A stretch of 64,000 nt of DNA from NCBI GenBank assembly GCA_951802425.1, contig OX637803.1, positions 992,001 through 1,056,000 of the forward strand, written 5' to 3'. Below, one piece after another: positions 33,829 to 47,226 of this stretch (within the stretch, counting starts at the first letter, position 1; the number at the start of each line of letters is the position of its first letter). Below the pieces are notes generated by a model that saw nothing but the letters and a program-made list of their open reading frames with translations, did not search any database and had not been told where the DNA came from. The translations under genes and the position numbers were made by a program. This DNA is from Clavaria fumosa (taxonomy: Eukaryota; Basidiomycota; Agaricomycetes; Agaricales; Clavariaceae).

Positions 33829-35129
33829 ATGACATTCTACGCTCTTGCAGCCGCCCTGGTATTGGCTACCTATCCTGCTCAAGTCGCCGCCCAAGGGCCA
33901 GTACCTCTCGCTGACCAGCATTTCTCTTATCCAAACGAAGTCGTAAGTCAACACACAATTGTCCTACTGACGATTGACTTATGCGATTACAGCCGTACAA
34001 AGTTGACACAGATGCCTCGGGTCGTGGTCCGCAGGCTGGCTATAACATCTGCAACTCAACCACTGAGGGCCCGGCGTCTTTGTGCCAGACTGCTTTTGTG
34101 AATAGCATCGATGGTACGCCGTTGAGTTCCGTTGTTGATTCTTTTTCCTTCTACCTTAGATGCGATGGTCATTTGCCCCGTGTAGATTTCTGTCTGTGGG
34201 CACCGCCTTCCCCTGATTCCAACATTGGGGATACCGAAGGCGCAGAAGTTGCCTGGTGCACCAAACCCGGCCGTGGCACTCGTCTCATTCCTCAAGGGGC
34301 TCTTCAGGGTGTCCAATTTATCAAGACGCCAGATTATGTTCAGGTCGTAGGCTTCATCAATCAGCAGCTCATCAACATCAACAGCGCCGACACGGGCGGT
34401 GAACTCGACCCTCATGGGGCTGACCTGGTACATCTTGGGACATCTGTGTTGTAATGAACACTGACGTAGCCATTCAATAGCGTGGCAACCCCTTGGGTGG
34501 TTTGATGTACACGAACGCATTCAGTCCCAACGATAACACCTTCCAACAAGCCAACGAATGGCACAAGTATGAGATTGACTCTTTCTGATGCTGGTCGATT
34601 GACTACGCAATCGTTTAGCTTCATGGGCAACAATCAGTTCTGCATAAAGCTGTGCGTGGCAAACAACGCCCAGAGTCTCTGCCAGCACATCTACGATCGC
34701 ATTGGCTGTGCCTACAATGCACCGAACGGTGCCAAGAATGGGACTTTTGAATCCTGTCAAGGCGAGAATCAAGATCCCCCGGGCGTTTACACTGTCAATG
34801 GCCAAATAATGATCTACAAGCAGCCATCGGACGGTCTTATCACCGTACCCTACAGTCCTCGGATCCCTGCCAGCTCTGATTGTGTGCCCTACCCAAGTGA
34901 CCAGATATATGCGGCACTTCCGACGGCTTCGGGCTCTTTCACAAACGTTAATCCGACTGCTGTTGGGTCTCGCTTTGGCGCTGACTCAGGCAGCGACGCA
35001 GACGCTAGCACTGGGACAGCATCTTTTGGTCCCACGTCGCTGTCCACTAGTGGTGGAGTCGTCTCCACTCCCTCCAACATGGTCTACCCGGTCGGCGCCG
35101 TTCTGATCGCTGTGGCGTTCCTATCATGA
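33829..35129 (+). CDS. Secreted macrophage-activating-glycoprotein-like protein
   Basis: Five exons (33829-33942, 33993-34113, 34186-34427, 34481-34566, 34619-35129) encode 357 residues. A signal peptide (ALAAALVLATYPAQVAA) is followed by a Cys-containing domain with GYNICNSTTEGPASLCQTAFVNSIDDFCLWAPP, AWCTKPGRGTRLIP, GVQFIKTPDYVQVVGF and RIGCAYNAPN. This is the pattern of basidiomycete proteins annotated as macrophage activating glycoprotein. A Ser/Gly/Ala-rich stretch and a hydrophobic C-terminus (YPVGAVLIAVAFLS) suggest a GPI anchor. Expected location: cell wall or surface. The biochemical role is unknown. Confidence 0.85.
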
Positions 35130-35264
35130 TGGTGAGATTCCATGGGACCATGGCCACAGGTGGTCATGGCTATTCCTCTGTTAGATTGCAATGGACTCGG
35201 GCATTTTTGCGGAACAATATAATAATGGAATCTTTCTTTGGCTGCATTCATGTGTCACGTGGGA

Positions 35265-35273
35265 TATAAATAA
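35265..35273 (+). promoter_or_regulatory. TATA-like element before PSD gene
   Basis: The run tataaataa lies 92-100 bases before the decarboxylase ATG, just after a cacgtg E-box (35256-35261). Position and composition suit a core promoter, but no transcript start is known. Confidence 0.35.
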
Positions 35274-35364
35274 GTGCATCACGCCTTCACGCTTGGCAGC
35301 GTTTCATTAGGATTGGTCGCGCGCCCACCTTTCTCAAGGCACCAGCTCTGGGTGTATCACAGTC

Positions 35365-38300
35365 ATGGCACGAATGGCGAAAGGTCTCAAGATTGGGAAA
35401 GCCCTGCGCAACGCCGCTAAGTTGCCCGGTTACGTGTCGCAATCTCGAGGCAGTGGGAGGAGCGACCTCGTACCCCTCGCCGGAGAGTCTCCTCTCGTCA
35501 TATTGAAGCTTCAAGTCATCGGGTGCAGTGACGTCCTGGGCAAAGACAAAAATGGGTTCAGCGACCCGTGAGCCTCCTTTCCTTCCATGAATCCTACCCA
35601 TCGCCCCCTTTCCGGACAGTGGTGGTCGTGGCTGATCTTCCGTTCTGTGTCAGGTATGTCGTGGTCTCTCTATTGAGAACCCGCTTTCAAACGCCGGTTG
35701 CGAAGAAAACGACAAATCCTGTGTATTCAGCTAAAGATGCCACCTTTGAATTTCCTATCTTCCCATCCCTCGCTGACAAGCTGGGCGCGTTGGAACTGGT
35801 AGTATGGGACAAAGATATGCTTATGAAGAAAGAGTATCTCGGAGAGGCTGCGCTCCCCGCGGACGAGTGGTTCGCAGACGGCCAAGCGCTTGATTTTGAT
35901 GATCCGTCAAATAAAGTGTGTGGTCCATGCTTTGAGTCCATCACGGTGATATATTGACGGCTGTGCCATCACACAGCCTATCAGCGTCGGCTTGGTCTCA
36001 ACGAGGGCGGGCACAAATGTTTCCGGGAGCGTCCACGTCAAACTCGGATTTTCTCGACCTCCAAATGCTTCCGGTCCAGTTGACTTTACGGCGATACTCT
36101 CTGATCTGGTGAAGCGTTCTAGGCCAAGTCTCGTCTCTTCTCCTCCCGTATGCTGTGTTTCGTTCTTGTAAGTAACCTTCCAACTGAAAGCTTTATAGAC
36201 AGAAGGTATCGGGACCATCCGCTCTCATCAAAGTGATCCAGAATTCTTAGAAGATGATGGTGGCATTAGCTCAGAAGAAGAAGTCACTGACGATGAAGAG
36301 GAAGGTCCTGTCACACTTCCCCCCACACTCCAACTTGATGTCGAAACGCCATTGCCTTCTGTTACCACGGATACCAGCCCCTCTACCCCTACAGTGTCAT
36401 CAACAACTAGGACACCCGTGGTCACAAAGTCGCCAATGCCTGGGTTTAAGCTTTTCTCCCACAAGTCGTCCAGCACCGTTCCCGTAGTCTCGGTTGTGCC
36501 CCAGGCCGCCCAAGAAAAGGAAAACATCATGAGCCCGGCGCCGCAACCCGTCGTCTCGAAACCTACCATTGATCAGCGCAAATCTTCTTCCGTTCTGAAG
36601 AAGACTAAATTCCGTAAGTCATGGAACACGAAGAGCAGTACTTTCAACCTAGACGCTGGGAATGACATCATGGGCATTGTCTTGCTCGAAGTTGTAAAAG
36701 CTGTTGACCTGCCCCGGCTGAGTAACAGTGAGTTCTGTTGGATGTGGGATTCTAAGGCCCGCGGCTGAATCTTACGCTTTACAGTGACACGCACCGGTTG
36801 GGACATGGACCCGTTCGTTGTCATATCCTTTGGCAAGAAAGTCTTCCGCACGCGCGTTATCCGCCATTCGCTTAACCCAATCTGGGACGAGAAGCTCCTG
36901 TTTCACGTTCGCGAATATGAGTCCGCTTTCAAGATTCAACTCAGCGTGCTCGATTGGGACAAGTTGTCCTCTAACGACCACATTGCCGATGCTTCTTTTA
37001 ATCTATCGGAGCTCTTGGCCGATGCTCCTCAGCCCGATCCGGTCACTGGCTTGTACAGTGCTGTTGAACAGGACCACCCCATGAAGGAATTTAACCTACC
37101 ATTGACGACCGGTAAGGATATCTCTTGGGCGAGCAAATATAAGCCTGTCATCACATTTCGGTGTGTCTCGTTTGTTCCAGCTCATACTCACGCAGATTAC
37201 TCATATCTGAGCCGCAGGGCAAAGTTTCAATCTTACAATGCTTTGCGACAACAGTTCTGGCGGCAGTACCTGAAGCAGTATGACGTGGACGACACTGGGA
37301 AGATGTCTCATCTGGAGTTGACATCGATGCTTGATTCTCTCGGTTCTACGTTGTCCAGACGTACTGTCGATTCCTTCTTCACCAGAAACGGCAAGAACCC
37401 CGCTGAGGATGAACTCACCTTCGAACAATGCATCGCATGCCTAGAGACCGAGCTTTGTCGACCCAATAACGAGAAAAGACGACTCGATGTTTCGGACGAT
37501 AGCCAATCAGGCACCAGCGTCTCCGCAACTCCTTTGCATCAAGGCGATGAGCCGAAGGAGGGAATGCCGCTCGGAGAGCTGAACTTCTCAGGCATGCCTC
37601 CGGCGCCCGTAGAACGTGATGGAGACAACGCAAATCTGGCACCAGTGATCGTATCCTCCTATCAAACTGAGCCGATGCAACAGCCTCTCGCGGACGCCGC
37701 TTTGGGAGCCGCAGGTGACGCTACAGGGCGCCGGGGCACCACAGACAGCAAGTACACCAGTTCCGATAGCGAGGAACACTCTGGTGGGAGCGGATCGGAG
37801 GAGTCGTTTGAGCGCGTCATTAACGTGAAGAACTGCCCACTGTGCCATCGACCGCGGATGAACTCCAAGGCGGAGATGGACATTGTGACGCATTTAGCAG
37901 TGTGCGCCAGCTCGAACTGGGCCAAAGTTGATCGTATCATGGTTGGCAATTTCGTTACCGCGAGCCAGGCGCAGAGGAAATGGTATACTAAGGTGATTAG
38001 CAAAGTTTCGAGCGGGGATTACCGTTTGGGTGCTGTGAGTGGGCAATCATTTTCTTGTCTGTCCGCGTCCTAACCGAGGTCGCATCCCCGCTACGTGCAG
38101 AATTCTGCGAATATCATTGTGCAAAACCGAATGACTGGGCAACTTGAGGAGGAGAAGATGCAGGTATATGTAAGGCTTGGGATCAGGTTGCTTTACAAGG
38201 TCAGATACTTCTCTGATTCACTTACCGGCTGTGCCTGATGATTGTTCAAGGGTGCCACAGGTAGAATGGAGGGCTCTAGAGGTGGACCATATAATCTGGC

Positions 38301-39400
38301 GCCCACGGCAGCGTATCCTGACTCTGTATTTTACAGCCCGACATCTTCTCAAGTCTTTATCATTCAAGCAAGGAATCAAGTACGATGACCCGGCTTCAGC
38401 ACGGGATATACCCACATTCATCGAGTTTCATAACCTTGACGTGAATGAGATACTGGATCCCCTTGACTCGTTCAGTTCGTGTTATTCCAAACTGATGTTT
38501 GGTTCAAAACCTCATTCCATTGTCATTTAGAGTCTTTCAACGAGTTCTTCTATAGGTTAGTCTTGAACCTGCCGTTACGGAGGAATCGGCTGACGTTCTC
38601 CCTTTACTTTGTAGGAAATTGAAGCCATCTGCCAGGCCGGTTGAGTCTCCCAATGATCCTCACCGATTGGTCAGTGGTGCAGATTGTCGAATTATGACAT
38701 TTGCGACGGTCAATGAAGCAACGCGTCTGTGGATAAAAGGGCGTGAATTCAGCGTAGCGCGGCTGCTAGGCGACGCATACAAGGGTCAAGCGGATCGGTA
38801 TATGGGTGGTGCTCTGGCTATTTTCCGGCTAGCGCCACAGGACTACCATCGCTTCCACGTACCCATCGACGGAGTCATTGGCCCCATGACCTATATAACG
38901 GGCGAATACTACACAGTGAACGTAAGTCCTGATATTTGCACGTTGGATTGACGTGACTGACGTTCTTGCAGCCGCAAGCGATTCGCACCACGCTCGACGT
39001 CTATGGCGAGAACGTCAGAAAAATCGTCCCGATCGACAGTCCCCAGTTTGGACGAGTTATGGCCGTGTGTGTCGGCGCCATGATGGTTGGCAGCATCAAG
39101 ACGACTGTCCAAGAAGGCGAACATGTCAAGCGGGGCCAAGAGTTTGGCTATTTCGCGTTTGGTCAGTCAATTGCCATCCACAGGGTTCCCGGAGTTTTGC
39201 TTGCTGACTGTCATTTTGGCTGCATTGCAGGCGGTTCTACTATCGTCCTCCTGTTTGAGCGAACCATACCAATTGAATGGGATGAGGATCTGCTTGCCAA
39301 TGGTCGGGCGTCGCTGGAGACGCTGGTACGCGTCGGCATGGGCATAGGCCGCCGTCGCGCCGCCCATCGAAGCCCGTCGCCCTCGATTGCTCCGTCTTGA
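35365..39400 (+). CDS. Phosphatidylserine decarboxylase, C2-domain type (PSD2-like)
   Basis: Makes phosphatidylethanolamine from phosphatidylserine on Golgi/endosome membranes. Thirteen exons encode 1,105 residues. Domains in order: C2 domain at ~45-150 ([30 protein letters not shown]), a disordered Ser/Pro-rich acidic linker, second C2 at ~390-520 ([19 protein letters not shown]), an EF-hand-like stretch ([14 protein letters not shown]), a CxxC...H..C zinc-like motif ([10 protein letters not shown]), then the decarboxylase. The active-site landmarks are [11 protein letters not shown] and the self-cleavage motif FGGST (39,230), spliced precisely across intron 12 (39162-39230); the usual form is LGST. 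Cleavage there should yield the pyruvoyl group. Confidence 0.93.
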
Positions 39401-39908
39401 TCGCGCCGCCTATCCTGAAAGGCAATCCCACGGCTCTAAGGTTGTGCTTTTTTACGTCCTTTGTTGTCCATATAATCTGTTCTGTATCTTTACAATACGG
39501 TAAACCTTGATATTTGAAGCTTGATTGCATTGCATTCCCATTTGGTATCTTTGAAGGCTTACAACTAATCGCTTCACACTGCTACAATCCTTCTCGACCT
39601 TTCGGCCATCTTGTTTAAGGTCTTATTTATCATTGGGCCGAGCACCCATGCTGTGCGGCCCTGACCCATCCACGTATTGGGCCAAATCAGAGTTAATACC
39701 ACAATTGCTACTTGAGCCGGCAGTTCTCATTTCCCACCCCTATGCAAGGAGAAAGAAGGATCATCTACTTGGAGCTTTCGCGACTGGTTTTGAAAGCTTC
39801 ATCCCAGCAGCGCGAAGAAGGGAGAGAAGGCATCCATCATTAGTCAGCGAACCGTGGTCTTCGCAATTTTTTTTCTAGCCACGTATACATGTATCATTGT
39901 CAACAGTT
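39401..39908. other. Intergenic between PSD and C2H2 genes
   Basis: Presumed PSD 3' UTR and C2H2 promoter. A short plus frame (39633-39878) has no domain. No gene supported. Confidence 0.55.
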
Positions 39909-40874
39909 ATGGATTGCACGTCCTGCAACCGCGTGTTTTCTTCTGCACGGGCATTACACGCTCACTGCGTTGACAAGGCAGATCATGCGTATTGCGTTTC
40001 CTGTGAACGATTATTTGTGCATTTCGAGGCATTATCTCAGGTCAGCCGTCGTCCGTCGACATTCAACGTTCAGACATGACATTGACATCTCGTGGTTCAG
40101 CACCTGAGAAATTCATCTTTCCATTGGGATGACGAGGACGAGGACGAGGACGAAGAGTCGGACTCGGGTTCGGACGAAGAGACGCGCTTCTGTTCCAGCT
40201 GCAACAGATGGTTCAATGACAGGGCTAGCCTGTACCAACATCTTGCTGCTAGCCTCAAGCATAACTGGTGTTTTTTGTGCTCCCGCGATTTTGCGACCTC
40301 TGAGGCACTGGCCCAGGTAACTACATGCACCTGACGACAGGCTTGCTAACCTGACCAACAAACTGAATTCTAGCATTCGCGTTCAAAGATCCACATGTCC
40401 CGCGACCTTTGCTGTCCCCTCTGCCCCCAAAAGTTCACGGTCCCCTCTGCCATCGCCCTACACATTGAATCGGGCGTCTGCCACAACTTCTCGCGCCGTC
40501 AAGTGACGGAGGCCGTACATTCGCTCAAACTCGCTCAACCGATTTCAATCTCTCATCGTCTGCAAAACGGTTCTACTGCTGGTCCTACTGTTATCACCTA
40601 CTCAGCTAGCGAGCGAGCATTCAACGGAACAGCTTACGAATGCTACATTTGTCATCGCACATTCCGCACCCTGGCTTCTCTGAACATGCACCTCAATTCT
40701 CCGGCACACGATGCGGATGAATTCATGTGTCCTCGATGCAAAAGAAAATACAAATTGATCTCTGGATTGATACAGCATATCGAAGCCGAATCTTGTGGGA
40801 TTGCGAAATTCCAACAGGTGGAGGACTACACCAACGCTTTGACGAACCAATTTAGCAGGCTTCTCAAGCTTTGA
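39909..40874 (+). CDS. C2H2 zinc-finger protein
   Basis: Exons 39909-40040, 40101-40316 and 40374-40874 give 282 residues. At least five zinc fingers of the CxxC...H form are seen: CTSCNRVFSSARALHAHC, CVSCERLFVHFEALSQH, CSSCNRWFNDRASLYQH, CFLCSRDFATSEALAQH, CPLCPQKFTVPSAIALH, and a final pair YECYICHRTF...H / MCPRCKRKY...QH. Finger 2 and finger 4 are each cut by an intron right before the first His. An acidic Asp/Glu run from a GAGGAC microsatellite (40129-40162) separates fingers. This ir-type arrangement occurs in fungal RNA- or DNA-binding proteins; the target is unknown. Confidence 0.85.
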
Positions 40875-41599
40875 ACGCGGCCTCGCACCTGCAGATGGAA
40901 GCATGTGGATACGCTAATGAATATATATTGATTTCCATTTGTTGAGCCTCCAGCTGGCATCTAGTTTCTTGTTCTTTTGCAACGTGTCCTTGCTGTTAGT
41001 GTTATTCTTATTCTAAAATCGTGACTTTGAGTGAAGCCATCATCTACTTTGGCCGGAACTTTCTATACTTGCCTTGGCTTCCTACATAAGCTCAAAACCA
41101 GGCAATATTGCATTGTCAAGATATATCTGCCCACCGGACATGCCCTACATGTGCGTCCTAGTCAACTGGACCAGCGCAAAGAAAAATAACGCTCCATTGC
41201 ACTCCCTGATCTGTGGCTCGGATGACATTCCGAAATCCGCTTGAATATTGCCGAATGCTGAACCGTACTTACTGACATTATCCACCATGACTGTTCGCTG
41301 CCTCGGTCGTATAGATGAAATGCAGAACGGGACTGACGAGCCTGCTACTCAAACCCTCGAATTGACATTTCGGTTGCATCAAGACTGGCTTTGATGGTGG
41401 TGTCTGCACACTGAATTGGGCCATCATTGTGGTGACTGTGGTCGGCTTTTGTGCATTCCTAGTACAGAACCAGGGATAGGTCCAACGTGTTTCGCATGCC
41501 CCCTGCTCCTGATATACAACTGTGTGTCTCATTTCTCGAAGCTCCTTGTTCTTCCCGTAGTCTTTTGTCATTCACTTGACGCGGAATCTTGCCGGGAGT
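40875..41599. other. Intergenic
   Basis: No gene seen. Short frames on both strands lack domains; the 5' region of the next gene is included. Confidence 0.5.
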
Positions 41600-43509
41600 A
41601 TGGCCATGGTTCACCAGACCATTGTTATCATCATGCTTCTGTCGTTGGCGATCACAGCGACCACTACTCCTCTTACAAACATCACAGTCGAGGGCCCCGA
41701 TGGAATAACTACCCATGGCGTCCCAAATTTGCTGTGCGTTCCCACCAAGTGGACTGATGTCATAATTTTCTTCTTGGGGAACTATGCTGCCCACGTAGCA
41801 ACAGTCAAGATCTACCCCGGAGAGGCATCGTTTACCGTCGCTGTGTGTTTGGTGGCCGCGCTCCTGTTCCCTGCATCGGGAGGAATTCGAGGATTGACTT
41901 CGATCGTGCGTTTTTCGGCTTTTACGAAGGATCCCTTAAGAAAGGCAGCCCGATCTGGGGCTCTTTGTATGGTGGTTCGATCACCTGATTGGGAACCCCT
42001 GCCTGGTGACACCGTACGAGCTGGGGTTGGGACGCACTCAATGAAGTGTAAGCATTTGCTTGGGAGTGATGTTCCGTAGTACCGTCTCTCACGACAAGCA
42101 TAGTCAACGGCTTTGAAACGGAAGTTCCATTCACCACACAGACCAGATTTTCTCCAGCCAGTTTACGACTCGTGCCCGTCAATCAGCCGTTTTTCCATTG
42201 GGCAGATGTGGATGCTGTCATTCCAGTAGGAAGGTCCGCGATTGACGTATCCTGCGAATCATCAACACACTTACATTTTTCTTCAAGCAATGAGATACCT
42301 ATCGTGATGACTTCCGTGCCCCACTATGCTCGTGATGCATCACCGTATTGGACCTACACGGAAACTCGGGATTTCTATGTTAATGACCGGACGATCTACG
42401 GGAATGTCGAGCTACCACGAGGATACGAAATCGCCTTCGTCCCGAACGACGCCATAATCTCACCTCTACGGGGCACATTCTCACCGGAACTTCCCTCGAG
42501 TCACAGTACGACCAAGGCCATTGTCGCCCTCTTGCAATCTCTGTATGCTTCGTTCACTTTGTTCCACTCTCGCGGCGACCCAATCAGCCGATACGGCTAT
42601 GCCGCCTTTGGCTTGACGGTGGCACCATACGCGTTCATGTCCACATTGAACCTGTTCAGCAATGTGCTCACCCCGGATTACGCCGCGATGTACCTTGTCC
42701 GCTCGGAGGTGATGGATGAAGCGATGAGGCGAGGTGGCAAGTTTGACTATGTCGTTGGGGAAATGACATCTGTTCCCAACCCAGACGCGATTCCTGGAAC
42801 TTTTGTACCCATCTTAGGGACTGTGGAGGCGATGCCCGATGATCCAGAAAGGCTTCGACTCCATCTTGACTCGACGGTGCCCTTATCGCCCGATTCCGAC
42901 GTTCCGTTCCTTCGTGTGGAACGTGGGACACCCTTACTTGTCAGAACGAAGCCCAGCACCGATGTGCCGTCCACCATATATCGACCGATCATCGTTCCCG
43001 CCTGTCCCGAATTTCAATCTGCCACCCCTCGCAGATACATCAACAAATGGGCCACCGCCTCGATCCCGACGCCGGTGCAGATGCTCGTCTTTCTACTCAC
43101 CCAGGCCGTCCCGTTCGCGCTGGTCGGTGGGCTGTCCTATTTCCACAAGGGCCGGAGCACGCTTGCGCAGCGGGTCTGGACAATGTTGTGGTTGGTGCTA
43201 GGGTTCACAATAGGTTTCGTTGCCGCCCTTTTCCCGTCTTATCCCTTGGCGACCGTGTCGGGGGAGGAGAACCGAGTGGCCGAGTTGGCGAATAGGGCGT
43301 TTGTGGGTACTGATGTCGGTCATCAAATTTTGGGGCCAGCAAGCGCACAACAGTCTAGTAGGCCAGCCCTCGTCAGGTACACGCCGAGATTGGCTACGTC
43401 GACGCGAACGTTCCTTGTAGTTACGCTATTTTACGGCGTGCCTGCTTTCGGTGGATTTGTGGTTGTTGGGAAGATGCTCCGCGAGTATGGGAGCTGCGTC
43501 AATTTTTGA
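41600..43509 (+). CDS. Multi-pass membrane protein, unknown function
   Basis: Exons 41600-42047 and 42104-43509 (56-base intron, GTAAGC donor) give 617 residues. A signal-like helix starts the protein, followed by a CVPTKWTDVIIFFLGNYAAHVATV segment that recurs in many agaricomycete membrane proteins of unknown role. Further helices lie at FTVAVCLVAALLF, AAFGLTVAPYAFMSTLNLF, MLVFLLTQAVPFALVGGL, MLWLVLGFTIGFVAALF and FLVVTLFYGVPAFGGFVVV. Six or seven TM segments in all. The start is the ATG at 41600; two more Met codons follow within 12 residues. Confidence 0.78.
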
Positions 43510-44676
43510 ACAGACCACCCCTGTATATTGGATGTTCTTCACCCAGTTAGCTCGCCCACTCTGGTGCTTGTTTTCTGGAATATATCTTTGTGACTACGGG
43601 GCTGGATGAACCACAAATCCGAGTCGGGGCTGGATGAACTACATATCCGAGTCGGGGCTGGTGTGGAACACAGATAATGTTGTACCTACGCCGCAGAGCG
43701 GCATCCCCTTCGGAGTCCCGCTCCCATTTCTCAACCCCCGCGTGACCGAGGAGATCACCAAACTTTACTTGAAGCTTTTTGAGACCGGTTTTGAAATATC
43801 CTTCTGGAAAGCATCGAAATAACCCTTCGGCAATCAGGAACAGGCGCAGCTTTACGCAGCTTGGACAAAGCACCATTCGTTTTTTGATCCCTCGTGTTTG
43901 ATGAGTATTTTTCCCTCTTTTCAAAACCACCGATGTACCTCCGGCCTCTGGCGTCAATACTGTGCCGGGGTACAAATTTCACACCGAAGTTAATTTTATA
44001 CGAAAGGTCGGGGGTGATTCAACCTGACACGCGTCGCTGAAGCCGTGGAATACCAACTGGCAATATCGCGCGCCTTTTTCAGGTTACTTGATACTGTCCG
44101 AAAGACCCGATGGGAATCCGAAGTAATATGTTTGATCTTCCCTGGACATACGGGTATAGAGGGAACAAGGTCTTGCCGCTCTCAATCCACGAGCATTTTT
44201 CTGATTTATCACGCTCAATTCACCCCAATGGGGCTTGAGGCCAAAGCGTTATTGCCTCGCGACTGATTGTCGTGAACTGCACTTCATTAGACTTCATTCA
44301 TTCGTTGTCCTTTCATTCGAAAGAACTCGAAAAAAGGAGCTTTGGCACATTTCTGATCCTATATACGGGCGATGCATTTTTTGGTAAGTTACATTGAAGG
44401 ATGGGAGCTTGATAACAACTATGAGCGGGCCCAAATGCGCGCACGGTGCTAATGGTGGGTTATGATGCGAGGAAAATTGCTGTGGTAAAGAAGCCCACCC
44501 TCCGTGGAATAATAGGGCGAAAGGTACAACATACAACAGTTGGGCAAAGCTTGGCCTGATATCGGGGAGGGAGGGGGATGCGGGGGGAGCGCAATGCTCA
44601 GAAAGCCTACAATAAGAAAGAAAAGGCCACCGAGAGGATCCCAGAGAGAAACCACGAGAGAAACAGAAGATGTCAT
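43510..44676. other. Convergent intergenic region
   Basis: Between stops of the membrane protein (plus) and the DUF1752 regulator (minus). Contains a 28-base tandem repeat (listed separately). Frames such as 43634-43822 plus and 44683-44294 minus have no domains. No gene supported. Confidence 0.5.
43598..43661. repeat. 28-base tandem repeat, 2.3 copies
   Basis: Unit ggggctggatgaaccacaaa plus tccgagtc occurs at 43598-43625 and 43626-43653 with two mismatches, followed by the first eight bases of a third copy. Confidence 0.85.
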
Positions 44677-47226
44677 CTACCATCCCGCTATGTGGAAATC
44701 ATCGGCCCAGCTGCGATTCCGAGCCATGGCTGCCCGCTTCCGTTGTGTGCGCGAGTCGTTCTCACTCGGCGCCCGTTCGTCGTGGCGTTGCGGTGGCTGA
44801 TGAGGAGGGCCCCGTCCATTCGGCTGCGCGCCATCACGGGGGTCGTGCATCGCAGTGAGCGGGCGCAAGCCGCCGATGATGCCAGTGCCCGCGGCCGGCC
44901 TCCTCGAGCCACCCATCATACTTGTCTTGCTCACCTGGCGCGCCCACAGAAGGTTCCGACGCAGACTTTCTGATAGCTCCGTCGAGAGCATCTGTCGGCG
45001 CGTCGTCCGTGGCGTTGATGGCGCGGCAGGAGCAGGGAGGTTGTACGGATGCGTAAACGGGATCGGCGCTGTCGCGACGGTTGCAAGCATCGGCCGCTGT
45101 GGAGGTGGAGGGAGAGTCGTCGTCATTGGCCCCAAGTCGGAGCTGCGCCGGCCAGTGAGTGCGGCGAGTCGCTGTTGTGCCACACTGTGCGAGATTTGGA
45201 TACGATTCTCATCACCACCGCTTTCGCAATCGTCCTCCATCTCCCCATCCTGAGGTCTCCTTTTGGAGCGGTAATGTCCTTTGCTTTGCTCGTCAGCCTT
45301 GACGTGTGTTGCTTCCGCAGACACGTTCGTCATTTGGGCCGTCAGCGGTTGAGCCACGGAGGTTTTGGTGTTTTGAAGCTGGGTTGGCGGGCGACCTACC
45401 TGCCGCAACTTTTGGAGGTCATGCGACGACTGACTGGTTCGGTATGGGTGATTCGGGGGGAACATGGTAGGGTCCGGGTTAAGCAGGGCGCTTAGCAGAC
45501 CAACTGATTGCGTCCGACCCAAGTTCGAGTAAGATCTCTTGGGAATCTTGGCAAACAGCTCCCGCTGTCGCTGTGCCTCAAGAGCGGCTTCGTGAAGACG
45601 AACAACACCGTCACGGACGCCTCCCCCCAGCCGCCTAAATCCTTCGTCCTCGTCGTGCTCGTCGTCGTCTTCAGATAGCCAGTGCGTGTCCTCGTCCGTA
45701 GTCTCATATTCAGACGAGGTATTCGCAACGACGATTTGACGACGTCGCTGGGCGGCCGGCTTCGCTTCGGGCACAGGGCCAGTAGCGTTTCTGTCATACA
45801 CAACGGCTGACACAGCGGGCGCGACTTGATTTTGGGCCATTCTACTCGACCCCGACGAGGAGGCGGTAGTGGTCGTGGCGAGGGCGCTCGTCCGGGAAGA
45901 CGCTTGAGATATGTGTGTTTTGGTGGCCACGAGTAGATTTGCATTCGCTTTTGGGCCATCCGTTGTGCCCGTCGTGCTTCGCGACCCAGTCGACGACGTA
46001 GACCCAATCTTGAACGACGGTCGAGCGTGGTACCGTTCGGACGACCGCCGGCGTGGGATGATGGTAGCGAATCGCGCGGCACGCAAGACCTCTTTTCCCT
46101 TGCGGAAGGATGGGTGTGTTTTAACGCCGTGGGGACATTGACCTGGTCGGCTGCTACCGCTGCCACTCGTGCTACTGCTCCTCTCGGTGCGGGCGGGGGG
46201 GGATTTGCCCATTTGCACTGGGCTGCAGTGGTGGTCGTCTGGGGATTGGAGAAAGAATCGACGGTCGGTTGCTTTGAGCGTCGCGTCGTTCGCCTTTTTA
46301 ATTGGGGAGATGGAACAGGGTTGAGAGGAGGTTTTTGTACATGAGGTAGCGAGTGGGCGTGACGCCGGTGGCTCTGCGGTGGGGGGGGTGGATGAGACAG
46401 GGGCGAGTTGTTGAGTAGCCGGTGGAAGTGGCGATGCATGTTGTTGCGGTAACACAGTAGTGGGCGGAGAAGTGGGCGTGGCTGGTGGAGTCGGGTGACG
46501 TGAGGGGTTGCCCTGTACGGGATTGGGGTACATGGCCGCTGAGGCAGGGGACGCGGAAGGAAGTCTGACCGCGAGAGCGCGAAGATGCTTGTCAATTGAC
46601 GCCGGAAAGCTGGGCGCGACGACCTTTTGCGGTAGGATGTGGCATATGATCTGGCCGATAGAGCGGCCCGATCTCGGCGGTGGAGGAACGCGTTTGCCGA
46701 CGCACAGATTGGCATCTCGGAGAGCGGTCGAATGCATTTTGCTCTCACTGCAGATGGAGGACGATACAGGGCTGTGATAAGCGAGCGAATGCAACGGTTT
46801 GTGCTCATGTCCTAAGAGGGATAATACAGTAAAAAGAGTATGTCAGTTGACACCTTATTAGAAACATACATGGCCGAGGCTTACCAGTGGAATGCTCGGA
46901 ATCGCAACAGCATGAGCGGCTGCTACTCGAGTCCGACGACGCGGGCGAGGCGGACTCGGGGGTGATTGCGCCATAGCCTCGCGCAGCGCACATTTCGCGA
47001 TACCAGAGACGCCATGCCATGTTTTCGAGTCGACGGCCGTCAGATACGGCGTCTCTGCATTTAAAGAACACTAATGAAAAGAATTTGCGGGAGAGATAAT
47101 CAGCACGCCGTGAGGCTCGTTAAAAGGCAGCATATACGTACCATTCCAGAGGTTGTAAGACGAGTCGATATCCTTGACGACTTCAGTCGCCACGAAAAGA
47201 ACAGGGGATTGCAAGGGAGCTATCAT
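44677..47226 (-). CDS. DUF1752/DUF3295 regulator (areA-like / MKS1-type)
   Basis: Exons 47226-47142, 47070-46885 and 46811-44677 encode 801 residues. The N-terminus carries the DUF1752 signature (FKCRDAVSDGRRLENMAWRLWYRE). Near the middle there is an acidic SSEYETTDEDTHWLSEDDDE stretch followed by KIPKRSYSNLGRTQSVGLLSALLNPDP. The C-terminus has TELSESLRRNLLWARQ, as in DUF3295 proteins. Fungal members act as transcriptional modulators, e.g. in nitrogen or retrograde signalling, so a nuclear/cytosolic regulatory role is inferred. The rest is Ser/Pro-rich and disordered. The alternative 438-codon frame at 46808-45492 overlapping it on the same strand is composition-driven and not the product. 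Confidence 0.82.

Noticed and set aside
45492..46808. 438-codon frame overlapping the DUF1752/DUF3295 gene on the same strand
   Set aside because: Arg/Pro/Ser-rich composition artefact. The other frame contains the conserved DUF3295-like motif and joins the N-terminal exons in phase.
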